A program made the position numbers and the translations under genes. A DNA stretch of 64,000 nucleotides from Linanthus parryae (taxonomy: Eukaryota; Streptophyta; Magnoliopsida; Ericales; Polemoniaceae). The notes beneath the pieces are model-generated. The model saw nothing but the letters and a program-made list of their open reading frames with translations, did not search any database and was not told where the DNA came from. Within the stretch, counting starts at the first letter, position 1. Each line of letters starts with the position of its first letter. Where the stretch lies: the NCBI GenBank assembly GCA_023055425.1, contig JALGPY010000014.1, positions 11,864,501-11,928,500 on the forward strand, in the 5' to 3' direction. Of this stretch, positions 10,941 through 22,517 are shown piece by piece.

Positions 10941-12972
10941 GGTCTCCCACCCTCTTTTTGCCACGATGCAATGTTTTTTACGCAAGCTGATACAGAGAAT
11001 AAGAGTGCTCTTACGCAGATTCTACAAAGATACGAAAAAACTTCAGGTCAAAAGATTAATTTAGAAAAAACTACAGTTGTTTCCCCAAACGTCACTGAAC
11101 AAGCTCGTCACAATGGGCTTCAAGCTGTAGGAATCCTTGAGGTTACCCAGCATGACCAGTACCTGGGCCTACCCACGACTATGGGCAGAAATAAAGCGGT
11201 CACTTTCAATAAGTTAATCGAAAGACTCAACATTAAGTTCAAAGGTGGGCCTGAGCGAAATTTTTCGGTGGCGGGTAAGGAGGTGAGTATCAAGGCTGTT
11301 GCGCAGGCACTACCAATATACGCCATGTCGTGCTTATATTTTCTAGAAGCTGTCTACAACAAGATGGAGATGATGATTCGCAGATTCTGGTGGAGTAAGG
11401 CTAATAAGGACTGCGGTATGTCATGGGTTGCGTAGAATAGGCTGCAACGCCCAAGAGACAGAGGAGGGCTACAATTCAAGAACCTCTAAAATTTCAATCT
11501 CGCACTTCCAACTAAACAAGGATTGGATTTGCTTCAAAGCAAGGACTCTTTGTGCTGCAAAGTATTAAAAGCGAAGTATTTCCAAATAAAGAGTTCATGG
11601 ATGCTGATCTAGGTCGTGGCCCTTCCTTAGCATGACAAGGAATCATTGCAGGTATAGATGTTCTCAGACACGAGACGCGTTGGAAAATTAGGAATGGGGA
11701 ACAAATTAAATTGCATGAATCTTGGATTCCTAGCAATCCATCCTCCAAACTCGTTACAGTGCTTCCAGAAGATAACAACTAAAGGGTCTGCGACCTAATG
11801 AGTCAAGGAGAGAATAGATGGTACGATCAACGAAGTAGCAACATCCTTTGGGCCCTTTATAGAGAAGCAATTCTTCAGAACCACCTCTCAGCTATAAGAA
11901 GCTCGGATAAGCAAATTTGGAGGCATGAAACCTCAGGTATCTACTTAGTTAAATCGGGTTATAATATTGCATGTTGTGTGGACCTTCACAACTCGATAGA
12001 GAGCCCCTCAGGGTCAACGAGGGATATTTTTAAAGCACTCTGGTCGGTTACAATTCCAAATAAAATCATTCATTTCATATGGAGAATTCTCGTGCACTCT
12101 CTCCCCACCTCGATTAATCTTCTTAGAAGAGGTATTGATGTTGTGAATCGATGCAAAATTTGTGGAGCAGTGGATGAGACAACTAATTTTTTATTTTTTA
12201 TTTCCAAGAACTGTGACAGTTTGGGTGTTGATTCTCGGATAAAACTTTGTGAATGGCTTCACGCATGATCTTACAAACTGGTTGGAGCATCAAATAGGCG
12301 CAAGAAACGAGAATGAGCTAAAAGTGATCTTCATTACTCTCTACTCGTTATGGTAGATAGAAATAATAAGGTCTTCAATGACAGAGATGTCTATCCGAAG
12401 TTCTCAGCCTAAGATATTTGAACCGGATGGAGGAGTTGCAGCAACTTGAAGAGGGAAAGATCAACAATCAGAGGCTCCATGAACACGCTAGGTGGGAGAA
12501 AGTTAATTTTGATGAGGGGTGGTCGGCGGATCCCATGATAGAAACAGTTGGTGCTGTTGTTAGAGATGATCAGGGCATATTGTTGGCTGCGGCTGCATGC
12601 ACAACAGGGTTTTGTCTTTCAGCTAAGGAAGCGGAGGCTAGAGCAGCGGTTATGCTCAAAGGTGATAATCAATCTCTGGTCCGTGAATTAAACGGTAGAA
12701 GAATGAATAGGCAGCCGACTGACATCACTGAGTAGAGGAGGAGGTGACCGCCTGTTGCTTGAGCTGGACAAATTTGAACCTGCAAAGGTTCTTTTCGTCC
12801 GAAGAGAAGAAAATGAACTAGCACACTCTTTGGCCCAGTTTTAGAAATCTGCAGATGTACCCATGGAGTGACAACTCTTTTCGTAGTTGGTTAGATACAA
12901 TTGCTTCCTCTGATGTTTCAGGCTTAGCCTTTTTTTTCCCTTAGGCTTAATGAAATCTGATTCTAAAAAAAA
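10940..12972 (+). pseudogene. 5'-truncated, decayed L1-type LINE (ORF2 remnant)
   Basis: The 10866-11435 frame carries the second half of a LINE reverse transcriptase: a region after the active site, then Y-E-K-T-S-G-Q-K-I-N-L-E-K, Q-Y-L-G-L-P-T-T-M-G and V-S-I-K-A-V-A-Q-A-L-P-I-Y. Another frame (11798-12268) gives the C-terminal zinc-binding region (W-R-I-L-V-H-S-L-P-T, then C-K-I-C-G-A). The frame at 12418-12735 resembles a broken RNase H domain. The body ends with AATGAAATCTGATTC and a short A run near 12965-12972, a normal LINE tail. Several frameshifts and stops separate the parts, so it is dead. Confidence 0.8.
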
Positions 12973-12989
12973 GACAAATGGTCTAATAA

Positions 12990-13560
12990 CCCTCTACGGG
13001 TGAGCAAAACTCGCCTAAATCGGCCGCTCCACGTCAAAACGGTCCGAATTTAACACCCGTCCATGCTACTTGATTGGTTATGATTATAATATTGCAAACC
13101 CGAACCAATTTTGATTGATCATGATTTTAAATTTAGCAAAATCGTTCAGGATCGGGCCGGTCCGGTTAAAATTTTACACAAAAAAGTTACATATTTTAAT
13201 TAGATAACACCGTATAAGTTAGATTTTATAAGTTTGGTCAACAGATTTAGTTGACTTTCTTGAACTTGCGCATTTGTATGATTTTATTCATCAACTAGAA
13301 TGACAGATGTGGCAGTTTTATGTATTAGTAAGATTGGGTTTTGTTTCTTATTTCTTGGCATGCGCTAAATATGCCTTGTTTATAGACTTAATTTTGCTAA
13401 CCGTTTGCAACCTTTTATACCCGCCTAAATCAGGCCGAACCGGTCCGTGTCAAAAGTCCTGATCGGGTTTGTGTTTGTCGACTACATGATTGGTTCGGGT
13501 ATCGATATGACCAACCCAAAATCATTAGGTTGGATAGGAAATACAACCCTCACCCGGCCA
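12990..13560. repeat. Probable old hAT-type MITE
   Basis: An AT-rich core is bounded by GC-rich subterminal parts with CGGTCCG/CCGGTT motifs (GGGTGAGCAAAACTCGCC near 13007 and, inverted, near 13560). The structure resembles the hAT elements elsewhere in the window, but no clear 8-bp target duplication was found, so the call is tentative. Confidence 0.35.
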
Positions 13561-13574
13561 ACCCGGTTCATGCT

Positions 13575-13700
13575 CTGCCCAGGAGAGCATGTTACACCAA
13601 ACCCGGTTGTTGGACCGTCGGGACAAATATGCGTCTCATCCAATGACCTTTTTTCCAAGCGCAACGTACGAAATGAAGGACACGTGGAATATCGACGACA
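13575..13700 (+). promoter_or_regulatory. Upstream duplicate of the CHS copy 2 G-box module
   Basis: GAGAGCATGTTACACC, GTTGGACCGTCGGGACA, CAACGTACGAAATGAAGG and CACGTGG (G-box 13681-13686) occur in the same order as in the proximal promoter at 13930-14040 and in the copy 3 promoter at 23650-23760. Copy 2 therefore carries two versions of the module about 350 bp apart. Whether the distal one is active is unknown. Confidence 0.65.
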
Positions 13701-13906
13701 CCTACACTCCTTAGTTATGGTGACATCATTCTTGAGCACGAGCCCGACACCACATTAGTTTGAGGGGACTGATATGCTCTCCTAGCCTACGTAATGACTC
13801 AATCAGGAGTGTAGGTGCGTCTGAAAAAATTAGAATACAAAAAGGGGCGATCGAGTCTTTTTTACATAACGGGCGATCGAGTCTTTTTTACATAAAAAGA
13901 TCACGG

Positions 13907-14148
13907 GGGTGTTATCGTCATTTCAATCAGACATGCCTGAGGGTGAGCATATTACACCGAGCCAGGATGTTGGGACCGTAGGACATACCCAAGACCAAAT
14001 TTTCCAAAGCGAAACGTACGGAATGAAGGACACGTGGTATACCGACGGGCCGTTGGTTCGAGCAGCTACCACGATTCACGTGGGTGCGCATCTACCCGTC
14101 CATCCAACCTACCAATCTTTCCTCCAGTTTTTGTCGAGCGTATAAATA
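13907..14148 (+). promoter_or_regulatory. CHS copy 2 proximal promoter (G-boxes, MYB/H-box, TATA)
   Basis: G-boxes CACGTG lie at 14031-14036 and 14077-14082. The AC-element/H-box core CCTACC is at 14108-14113 (within ACCTACC), and TATAAATA at 14141-14148, 107 bp before the ATG. G-box plus MYB-type element is the known light- and stress-responsive unit of CHS promoters, bound by bZIP/bHLH and R2R3-MYB factors. The block from GAGGGTGAGCAT to the TATA box is strongly conserved with copy 3. Confidence 0.8.
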
Positions 14149-14254
14149 CGGATAGCGGCAGCTGATCTTCTCTCACTATCACTACACAAGCATCTCATCT
14201 TCTTCTCCTCTTCTTTCTTCTTTTTGCGCATTTTCAGTAAGAGAAAGCGACGAA

Positions 14255-16568
14255 ATGGCACCGCCGTCGATAGAGGAGATCCGTAACGCACAGAGAGCGA
14301 AGGGACCGGCGACGATTCTGGCGATCGGGACGGCGACTCCGGCGAACTGCGTTTACCAGGCCGATTACCCGGACTACTACTTCAGGATCACCAACAGTGA
14401 ACATAAGGTCGAGCTCAAGGAGAAATTCAAGCGAATGTGTAAGCCCCTCCCTCTCTCTCTCTGTAAATATTGCCGCCGTCGTCGTCAATTTTTCCGATGC
14501 ATGCGCCGGAATTGTCTGTCATTATGTTTGATTGCTGCCACTGTTTTCTATAGATCACTTTACAGTTGGGCTAATCCGATAGTTGCATGATGCTTACATC
14601 AGTTACCTGCTGATGACCTGATAACCTGATAGGATTAGCAGGGCCGTCTCTAGATTTTCGGAGGCCCTAGGCGATTATATATTATTTTAAGAAATTAAAA
14701 GAAATCGAGTTTGTTACCTAAAGAATACATTTGGCTATAATTCAATGTATTTTTGTCAGAAATGTGTGAATCATGTTATATGTATGTGAATTTACCTATA
14801 AAACCCTCATTGTTATTGAAAAATGGGCCCCTCCCGCGGTCTTAGACAAGCCGCAGAGACGGACATGAGGATTAGTTGTGTATTTTTTCTTGTGGTAATG
14901 TTAAAAAAAGTTGTTTATGTTTCAGTTATTGTACTCTCAATATTACCTTAAAAAGATGGATTTTAAAAAAAGATTGCCTTAAAAAGTAAAAAGTATAGTT
15001 GTTATTTCATTAAAAAAATGCTGAAGTAATTCATAAAAAAGGGTGAAAAGTGCACAGCAGACCATCTAAAAAATGCTGAAGTAATATTACCTTAAAAAGA
15101 TGGATTTTAAAAAGTTGGAATTATAATTGCTTATTTTGACAAATATAGATTATTAGGTAGATTAATATGAAGTGTTCTTGCATGTCTCTCCTCATCTCAA
15201 CAACACACATTCAATAATGGAATTTAAATAATTACCCGTCATTCCCCTTTTCATAAGGGCGGATTCACATTTGCACACGCAGGGCCTCATCTTATCAAAA
15301 TTTCAATTCTTACCTTATTTTGTCTCGAGGTTTCCAGTGTGGCCCTCACTGAAATAAATTCATGTATCTGTTGTGAGCCTGTGTCTTGTGGTTTCCAGTT
15401 TGGCCCTCACTATAACAAATTCATGTTATCTGCTGTGACGTTCTAATTGAATTCTTTGAATTTGTCTATTAATTTTGTTGATATGACTTAATGGCAGTAT
15501 CAAATCTTGTTTGTGTTTTCCATGGTTAATGATTGAATTCATGGATTCTGTAATCCTGCAGGCGAGAAATCGATGATTAGGAAGAGGTACATGCACCTGA
15601 CCGAAGACATCCTCAAGGAGAACCCCAACATTTGCGCCTACATGGCTCCGTCGCTGGACGCCCGGCAAGACATGGTGGTGGTGGAGGTTCCAAAACTAGG
15701 CAAAGAAGCCGCCGCCAAAGCCATCAAAGAATGGGGACAACCCAAATCCAAGATCACCCACCTCATCGTCTGCACCACCTCCGGCGTCGACATGCCCGGC
15801 GCCGACTACCAGCTCACCAAGCTCCTCGGCCTCCGCCCTTCCGTCAAGCGTTTCATGATGTACCAGCAGGGTTGCTTCGCCGGCGGCACGGTCCTCCGTA
15901 TGGCCAAGGACCTCGCCGAGAACAACGCCGGCGCCAGGGTCCTCGTCGTCTGCTCGGAGATCACCGCCGTCACTTTCCGTGGGCCCTCTGACGCCCACCT
16001 CGACTCGTTGGTTGGCCAAGCTTTGTTCGGGGACGGAGCTGGCGCCTTGATCGTCGGCTCCGACCCTGACACGAAGATCGAGCGGCCGATCTTCGAGCTG
16101 GTCTCTGCGGCCCAGACCATCCTTCCAGACTCCGAAGGGGCCATCGACGGGCATCTTCGCGAAGTCGGGCTCACGTTCCATCTCCTGAAAGACGTCCCCG
16201 GCCTGATCTCGAAGAACATTGAGAAGTCGCTGAACGAGGCTTTCAAGCCCCTGAACATCGATGACTGGAACTCGCTGTTTTGGATCGCGCACCCCGGTGG
16301 TCCCGCCATCCTCGACCAGGTCGAGCTGAAACTCGGGCTCAAGGAGGAGAAGCTCCGGGCGACGCGACAGGTTTTGAGCGATTACGGGAACATGTCCAGT
16401 GCGTGCGTGCTGTTCATCCTCGACGAGATGAGGAAGAAGTCCGTGGAGGAAGGGAAGTCGACATTTGGTGAAGGGCTCGAATGGGGCGTCCTGTTTGGGT
16501 TCGGGCCGGGACTTACCGTTGAGACCGTCGTGCTCCACAGCTTGCCTGTAGACATTTCGGTTCAGTAG
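14255..16568 (+). CDS. CHS: Chalcone synthase (copy 2)
   Basis: Two exons, 14255-14438 and 15562-16568, encode 396 residues; the 1123-bp intron splits the Cys codon as T^GC. The enzyme condenses p-coumaroyl-CoA with three malonyl-CoA and cyclises the product to naringenin chalcone, the entry step of flavonoid synthesis in the cytosol. All canonical residues checked are present (Medicago numbering): Cys164, His303, Asn336, gatekeepers Phe215 and Phe265, Thr132, Ser133, Thr194, Thr197, Gly256, Ser338, and the GFGPG loop. The protein is the usual length plus two N-terminal residues and a short C-terminal tail (LPVDISVQ). It is identical to the copy 3 protein, although the DNA differs at many third positions. 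A hAT element sits in the intron. Other CHS-like activities, such as stilbene synthase, cannot be fully excluded from sequence but are less likely. Confidence 0.95.
14639..14867. mobile_element. Short hAT MITE in the intron of CHS copy 2
   Basis: The 229-bp element has ends CAGGGCCGTCTCT and, inverted, CATGTCCGTCTCT, and is flanked by the 8-bp duplication AGGATTAG (14631-14638 and 14868-14875). The intron of PKS copy 1 holds the matching unfilled sequence (CCTGATAGGATTAATTTTG near 3350), an empty site in a paralogue. There is no coding capacity. Confidence 0.9.
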
Positions 16569-17020
16569 GTTCGACGAAATGTGGGTGCAAAGCTGTTTAT
16601 TTTGTTCTATCCCCTATGTGTTTATTGGTGAAATGCTATACTGCAAGGGGCAAATCTTGCACATTTTTAGGTAGTTCAAAGGTTGTGCGGACCCAATAGT
16701 TAAAAATGGAGCCACTGAAGCTGTTTCAGCTGCACCATTTTTAGTGAACCACCACCGGAGCCACAAGAGGGAAGAAAGCCATGAAAGGGAAGTGATGTGC
16801 ATTATACATGTTTTTGTTTCTAGTTGTGTGATTATGTTTTCCTTTGTGTACTGAAGATTGTTGTTCATGTTCTTTTTGAAGCGCCATGCCTCATCTGTCA
16901 TATGATATTGTCTATTTTTCGATTTTGGAATGTTCCCAAATAAATATCTATTTTTATATTTTATGTTTAAAATTATACGTTGAGAACAAAAACAATACCA
17001 CTCTGCCACTCGATGATAAT
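16569..17020. other. 3' flank of CHS copy 2
   Basis: No further gene is present. The stretch around 16690-16860 (CACTGAAGCTGTTTCAGCTG, then GTTTTTGTTTCTAGTTGTG) matches the 3' flank of PKS copy 1 on both sides of the transposon inserted there. The duplication unit therefore extended at least 300 bp past the stop codon. Confidence 0.6.
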
Positions 17021-17025
17021 AATAC

Positions 17026-17281
17026 CACTCTGTCCCAGCTTTTTCTCTTCATCCTTTTTGACTCGTATCACGGTCGGTTGGACCGGGGATTTAGACCGCA
17101 AAAAGATTCGATTTTTTTTAATAGTTTTTTCACCGTGTTATAGAGTAAATTTTACTCTAAAACGCAATGAAAAAATTATAAAAAATTGTATTATTTTACT
17201 ATCTAAATCATCGGGTCAAAATAACTCAGTAAATAATTGTAAAAGCCAAATTAGTAAGAAAGAGAGATAAAGTGGTAGTTA
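17026..17281. repeat. MITE, family A (copy 1 of 3)
   Basis: The ends are TACCACTCTGTCCCAGC and, inverted, AACTACCACTTTATCTC. The core has a foldback ACTCTAAAACGCAATGAAAAAATTATA facing a T-rich complement. Related sequences occur near 21140-21390 and 41140-41410 with the same order (GACTCGTATC..., AGAGTAAATTTTACTC-like centre, CAT/CAATGAAAAAATTA, then ATCAT/CGGGTCAAA). The TA flanks suggest a Stowaway-like element, but the class is inferred. Confidence 0.5.
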
Positions 17282-17284
17282 TGT

Positions 17285-17780
17285 CAGAAATGGACAAGTG
17301 AGAATTGTGTCAATATAATTACAAAACAATTATTTCTAAAACTACTAGTCATGAGGGGACAGGGGGAGGAGCTATTCATGATCGACTGATCGTTCTCTAA
17401 ACCTACTAACATGTCCTTATTCATGATCGACTGATGAGTTGCAAGTTCTCCTGTCTGTTTTAAATCAAAATGATCATTCGTGTTTATGTTCTGTTTATGA
17501 ACATGAGTACATACTATGTTAAATAATTGCAATGACACCGTATGTTCACATCTGTGTCTAAAATTTGAAATCCTCAATTCGTGCAATGGAGCACACCTGA
17601 TTCACGGATACGCACTCGACATGACATCCTTACTCAAGTAATGTAGGTTCAAACAAACAAAAATCATGCTCTTTTTCAGATAAATTGAGGTCGCATATTA
17701 CACTATCGATTGTTCCAGATAAATCATAATTTTTTTAGTAGTATATACTCTCCACCTAATTATTGGAGTACTCATTTTGT
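17285..17780. other. AT-rich spacer
   Basis: No gene is supported. A short direct repeat (ATTCATGATCGACTGAT, at about 17376 and 17420) is the only structure seen. Confidence 0.4.
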
Positions 17781-17791
17781 AAGGATGCAAG

Positions 17792-18301
17792 CACAGTTTT
17801 AAAAACCCGGACCGGTCATCAAACCTGTGAGGCACCGGTTCATAGTCGGATCAATAAACACATAAAATTGTCAAATATAGATATAAATATTTATCTTCAA
17901 ATAGGTGATATGGTATGCAAAACATAATACTCCTATTACATTTACAATATATTTATCCAATGAAAATAAAATAAGCTACAACAACAAGCTGTTAATGATT
18001 CTAAATAAGAAAGGAAAGTTGCTTAAATGAAATATTAAGTATATTGATTCTTCCATATAGAAAGTAAATGAGTCTCGGGGGTTCGATTCATAGTACTGGC
18101 GATTATTCTTTTTAATGAAAGAAGAGAACCGGCGGGTCCAAACCCGGCCTGCTCGACCGGTTCGGCGGTTGAATGCCGGTTCGAATGACGTCGCCCGGTT
18201 CGCGTGCATGAACGGTCAGATAGCCTGACCTGACCGGTCAAGCACCGGTTCGCCGGTCCTACGGTGGAACCGGCCTGTCCGGTCCGATTTTTAAAACTAT
18301 G
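17792..18301. mobile_element. hAT element, CCGGTT-rich family (copy 1)
   Basis: The ends CACAGTTTTAAAAACCCGG and, inverted, CATAGTTTTAAAAATCGG are flanked by the 8-bp duplication GATGCAAG (17784-17791 and 18302-18309). The subterminal regions are packed with CCGGTT/AACCGG/CCGGTC motifs on both sides. It is non-autonomous. The element at 33997-35101 belongs to the same family. Confidence 0.85.
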
Positions 18302-18925
18302 GATGCAAGGGATAAAAGCGGAAAACTGTAAACCGAATCGAACCGAACTAAACTGAACCGACAACAAACCATACACAACGAAAATCGAATTGGTTAAACC
18401 GCACCAAACCATTTAAACCACATTGCATAAAGTTCATGTACCCAAAACATAATATTATTATCCTGAAATGTACAACGTTAAAGTTTCGTTCATAGTGGTA
18501 AGAATCATATGCTGAAAACAAGAGGTCTGGGGTTCGATTCATAGCACTGGCGATTATTCTTTTTAATTAAAGAAGAGAAAGGGCGGGTCCAAACCCGGCG
18601 GGTCGACCGGATCGGCGGTTGAACCGCCGATTCGAATGACGTGGCCCGGTTCGCGTGCAGGAACGGTCTGATAGCCTGACGGGTACGGTCAAGCACCGGT
18701 TCGCCGGTCTGATTTTTAAAACTATGGATGCAAGCTCAAAAATGGAAAACTGCAAACCAAATTGAACCGAACGAAACTGAACCGACAACAAACCATACAC
18801 AACAAAAATCGAACTTGTTAAACCGCACTAAATCATTTAAAACGCATTGCATAAAGTTCATATACCCAAAACATAATATTATTATCCTGAAATGTAAAAG
18901 GTTAAAGTTTCGTTCATATTACTTT
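18076..18925. repeat. Tandem duplication of about 451 bp spanning the hAT right end
   Basis: GTTCGATTCATAG at 18081 recurs at 18532, and the sequence then stays collinear, including the hAT right end (TTTTTAAAACTATGGATGCAAG) and the following CAAACCGAA-type stretch. The second copy lacks 26 bp just before the hAT end. The duplication therefore happened after that hAT inserted. A tRNA-like B-box (GGTTCGATTC) lies at each copy start. Confidence 0.75.
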
Positions 18926-19191
18926 AGTACTTACTTGAGTTTTTCGTAAAAGATTCTTAAAAAGTTATGAAAACGGTTGTCGAATCGATTAAGTATACTT
19001 TGTATGTTTGAATTTTTTTGACTTTATTTTAACTTTTTAGGTTAAGTAACTATTTTTAAGTTACAATGTATTCTAATATGCAAACCGCCAGTTTTAACCG
19101 ATTCAAACCGTCTAAAATCGGGACCGAGAAAAAATCAAATTGTCATAGTTTAGATTTTGTCTGCTCAAACCGAAGCGAACCGAACAGTTTG

Positions 19192-20180
19192 TGCAACAAC
19201 CCCCTCAGCCGTCTCGGACAAGACCGGGAGAGCGATGTTAAAAGGAACGGCAAAAGCACAACATCCCGACATATATATTACATACTATTAAACATTACAC
19301 TGTGTTCTGGAGTCTTTCATACGTCACTACTAAGACATTATGCTTACACTAATCACACTAGCTTACTGCTTGTGACTGTATTCTTCTTAGTGAGTCTCGT
19401 ACCCGGCTACATCATAATCTTCAGCATCTTAACCTGCGGTGGGAAGGAAATCAAGAACCGCAGTTTCCAAAGTCAGCTATGAAATGATGAGTAAGGAAAT
19501 ACCCGAGCTCGTAAAGAGATGATGAAGAATGATTTATTCTCAAAACAGTATAAAGAGGAAATAAATCTTCAAAGAGTAAAGCATGAACACATTTAAACTT
19601 CTCAACCTTTTAAATTTTCCTTCTTAACTTTCAAACGAGGAGTAACATCCCTACCTCGTCTTCTTTCGTTTTCATAACCATCATTGTCTCGAAGAAAACC
19701 ACATTTTTAAACTTTATTGATATGGGGAAGATCTACTATCATTATGCATCCAAGACCTTAAGTGTTGGCACCCTCCTAAGACTCCTCGCGACCAGAGAGG
19801 TGAGTATATGGAGCGACCCGACAGGTTGCGACCGGGTTATAACAAACGGGTCGGGTGACTGCAGCCAACCACGACCAAATTTATCGAAAGCGAATATAGC
19901 GATCCTCGCACATCTCTTTCCACTTTACGTTATTTATGGATTAATATTATTCCTGTGACAGTTTAAAGCATAGCCACTTCTTTAACATGTAAGAAAATCA
20001 CAAACAAAACATGTAAATCAAAAATATATTTTTTAGACAACTATTAAAAATCATATTTTGACACGACCAAGAGCTAAGCGCACAACGCTTGGCATTTACT
20101 TACCCTAATCCAATAGCAACATAATGCCCTACACATAGTCCTTGCCTACGATTCCGTCACCTACAAATTGGAGCTTCTAA
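19192..20180 (-). mobile_element. Fragment of a gypsy LTR
   Basis: It starts TGCAACAACCCCC and contains blocks shared in order with the LTRs at 6826-9809 and 56423-59502: GGCACCCTCCTAAGACTCCTCG with CCAGAGAGGT (19768-19801), CTTGGCATTTACTTACC (20090-20106) and CGTCACCTACAAATTGGAGC (20156-20175). The far end was not found, so it is taken as truncated. Confidence 0.5.
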
Positions 20181-21130
20181 ATCGTTAGAAATCCAAACAT
20201 TATGCTATAAGTCATATCCAGAATCCTACTTATTACCTGAAATTCACTCATTAATTTTTCAACGTTTCTCTCCCTTTCATTACATTTCCTTATTAACGAA
20301 TTTATATAAAACAATGCGTCTATTTTTAAACAACTGTAAAATTTCATGTTTCGAAAAGTGATTATTTATTTAGAGAAGTTTTTTTTTTTTATAAAAAACA
20401 TGAAATACTAGTGAAAATTAATGTTAGTTTATATTCATGAAAAAAATATTACAATTAACGATTAAACGATATTGAATCTTTAAGAGAACCACTTCAAAAT
20501 ACATTTTTCATACTAAGTATACATTGTCTCTAGGGAACCTATTCCAACACAACTGGGGGCACAACTTTCTCATCAACAATTTGCTCGTAGGGTTGAGATG
20601 GAGGCTCATGGTTAAAATCTTGCTCAACCATAGTTGTGAAAGGAGGTAAATCCCTGGACCACTTCGATTGTATGTCTGCTATACCGATTAAAAATATGTT
20701 CGTTTATCAACAAGAACGCAATAACCCTACTAGGCAGAATTAGAGTTCATACATGCGTCCTAGCTAGTTGATGTAGGTCTGAATCACTCCGTATTTTCTC
20801 CCGTATTCCTGAAGTTCCTCCCGGATGCAAGTGTGGCTTGCTCCTTCCAGAATCCTTCTTGGCCTCCAGACGTATTATTTTCACTCTCGAAACCCTAGAT
20901 TTCGGTGTGTATCTGAAGCATACGAAATTCTGGAGACTAAGGAAACTTATATAGGCTATGGGAGGGACCAGGAGGAGAAAATACAAATCAGACTCCTAAA
21001 TTTATTAGGACTTATAGTTCCACCCGAACCTAACCCAAATAAAGTTAATAACAATTATCACCACTAAGTAATTGTTATTGCACTCATGTCCATATTCTCA
21101 AAATAATATTTCGAGCTCCTGTTATTAAAT
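20180..21130. other. Repeat-derived spacer with a copia LTR tip
   Basis: ATTGTCTCTAGGGAACCTATTCCAACA at about 20523-20549 closely matches the terminal sequence of the copia LTR at 61064-61090 and has the same orientation, so it is probably the edge of an old copia LTR. Around it the sequence is AT-rich and no gene is supported. Confidence 0.35.
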
Positions 21131-21139
21131 ACTACCTAT

Positions 21140-21390
21140 TTTTCTTCTCTTGCAGCTTACTTCACTTTTTGACACTATTCACTGAGTCACTTTGACCCGA
21201 TGATTTGGTTAGCAAAACGATACACGACTTTTATAATCTTTGCATGATATTGTAGAATAAATTTTACTCTACAATACCATGAAAAAATTACATCATTTTG
21301 CTATCCAAATCACGAGTCAAAGTGACTCAGTTACGTGTAAAAAAGTCTCCCGCAGTTGAAAGAGAAGAAACAGAGGTAGTACTTATTATC
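21140..21390. repeat. MITE, family A (copy 2 of 3)
   Basis: An imperfect hairpin: CACTGAGTCACTTTGACCCGATGATTTGG at the left faces CAAATCACGAGTCAAAGTGACTCAG at the right, around a centre AGAATAAATTTTACTCTACAATACC. It is related to 17026-17281 and 41140-41410. Confidence 0.5.
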
Positions 21391-22510
21391 TCCCCATGTT
21401 AAGATTACAGATATCCGCCGTTAATTACTGACTAATTCATTTAATCGATCTCTTCCCAATTCCTTGATCCTTACTACTTAACTTATTTGATATGTCCAGA
21501 TTACCAAGTAATCTACCTTCAGGGTTTGACATAATCAAAAATTATAAGGTTCATCAAGGAGATATCATCAATCCCATAACCGGGACATGGATTCCTTCGA
21601 TATATCAATTTACACCATGGACTCAATAGTGTCACCCAACTCATCGAGGTTATTGACTCCATAGGAATCTCACTCACTTGATCTGTCAAAGCAATAACTA
21701 CTAAATACATGTGCACATTGATTATCTAAGGATTAAGAGCATAAGTAATCATAATAATAAGGAGACATAGCTTGTCTTGTTATGTTGGTACAAAGACAAT
21801 GATCTCAACTTGGTCATGTTCAATATACACAAAGTATACTAGCAATTGAGTTGAAATTATAGCATGAACTATACCGTTTCCTATAGCCAAGACAGACCAA
21901 CTAAAACAATGTGCTACAATCGTTCCGATGGTTCGTCTGATTCTATCTAGATTGTGAACTCATAACTTTCATTCCACAAGAACTGAAGATAAGATATTAT
22001 GTGTGTAAGCTAGACTCGACACACCAGATCTGCTACTGTGTGGAATAATAAACAACTATGCATAATAATAACATAGTGCAAAAAACAATGTCCATAACTA
22101 TTCTCATAACTGTCAAAATAAAAAAATTCAATACAAAAAGCATGAGTTTAGTTCTCAATCCAACAGGTTGTGAATCCATCAAGCAAGGAACCCGTATCTG
22201 GAACTAATTTTGGTGTCATAGGCATGTCATAAAATTGCTCAGATGAATCATCAGATAACAAAAAAATAAATAAATCGGATCGGTGAATGCAAGATTATCC
22301 ACCGAGGTCAATGAATGAAACGATGAGATGCTCGAGAACATCTTATATGTCCGAAAGACCACATGTTAAGAGATACGAATTTTTGGAGATAGAGTCCCGG
22401 CAATGATACTCTTTGTGCTCAACGCCATAACTAGGAAGCCAACATATACGGTAACGAGGTTCCAACTTATTGTACGCACAATTTGTATAATCTCGGAAAA
22501 ATGATATTTA
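21391..22510. other. AT-rich stretch, possible LTR-like repeat
   Basis: No gene is supported: stops are dense in all frames. The composition and phrases such as ATCCAACAG near 22167 resemble an antisense copia LTR, but no partner LTR, target duplication or coding region was found. Confidence 0.25.
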
Positions 22511-22517
22511 TGATATT

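Noticed and set aside
15696..16538. 280-codon open frame antisense to CHS exon 2 (also 25842-26684 minus)
   Set aside because: It is a shadow of the GC-rich CHS coding strand. The two antisense products differ while the sense proteins are identical, so selection acts on the sense strand only.
18495..18560. Possible tRNA gene with T-arm GGTTCGATTC
   Set aside because: No acceptor stem, anticodon arm or complete A-box can be folded. At most it is a tRNA-derived SINE trace.
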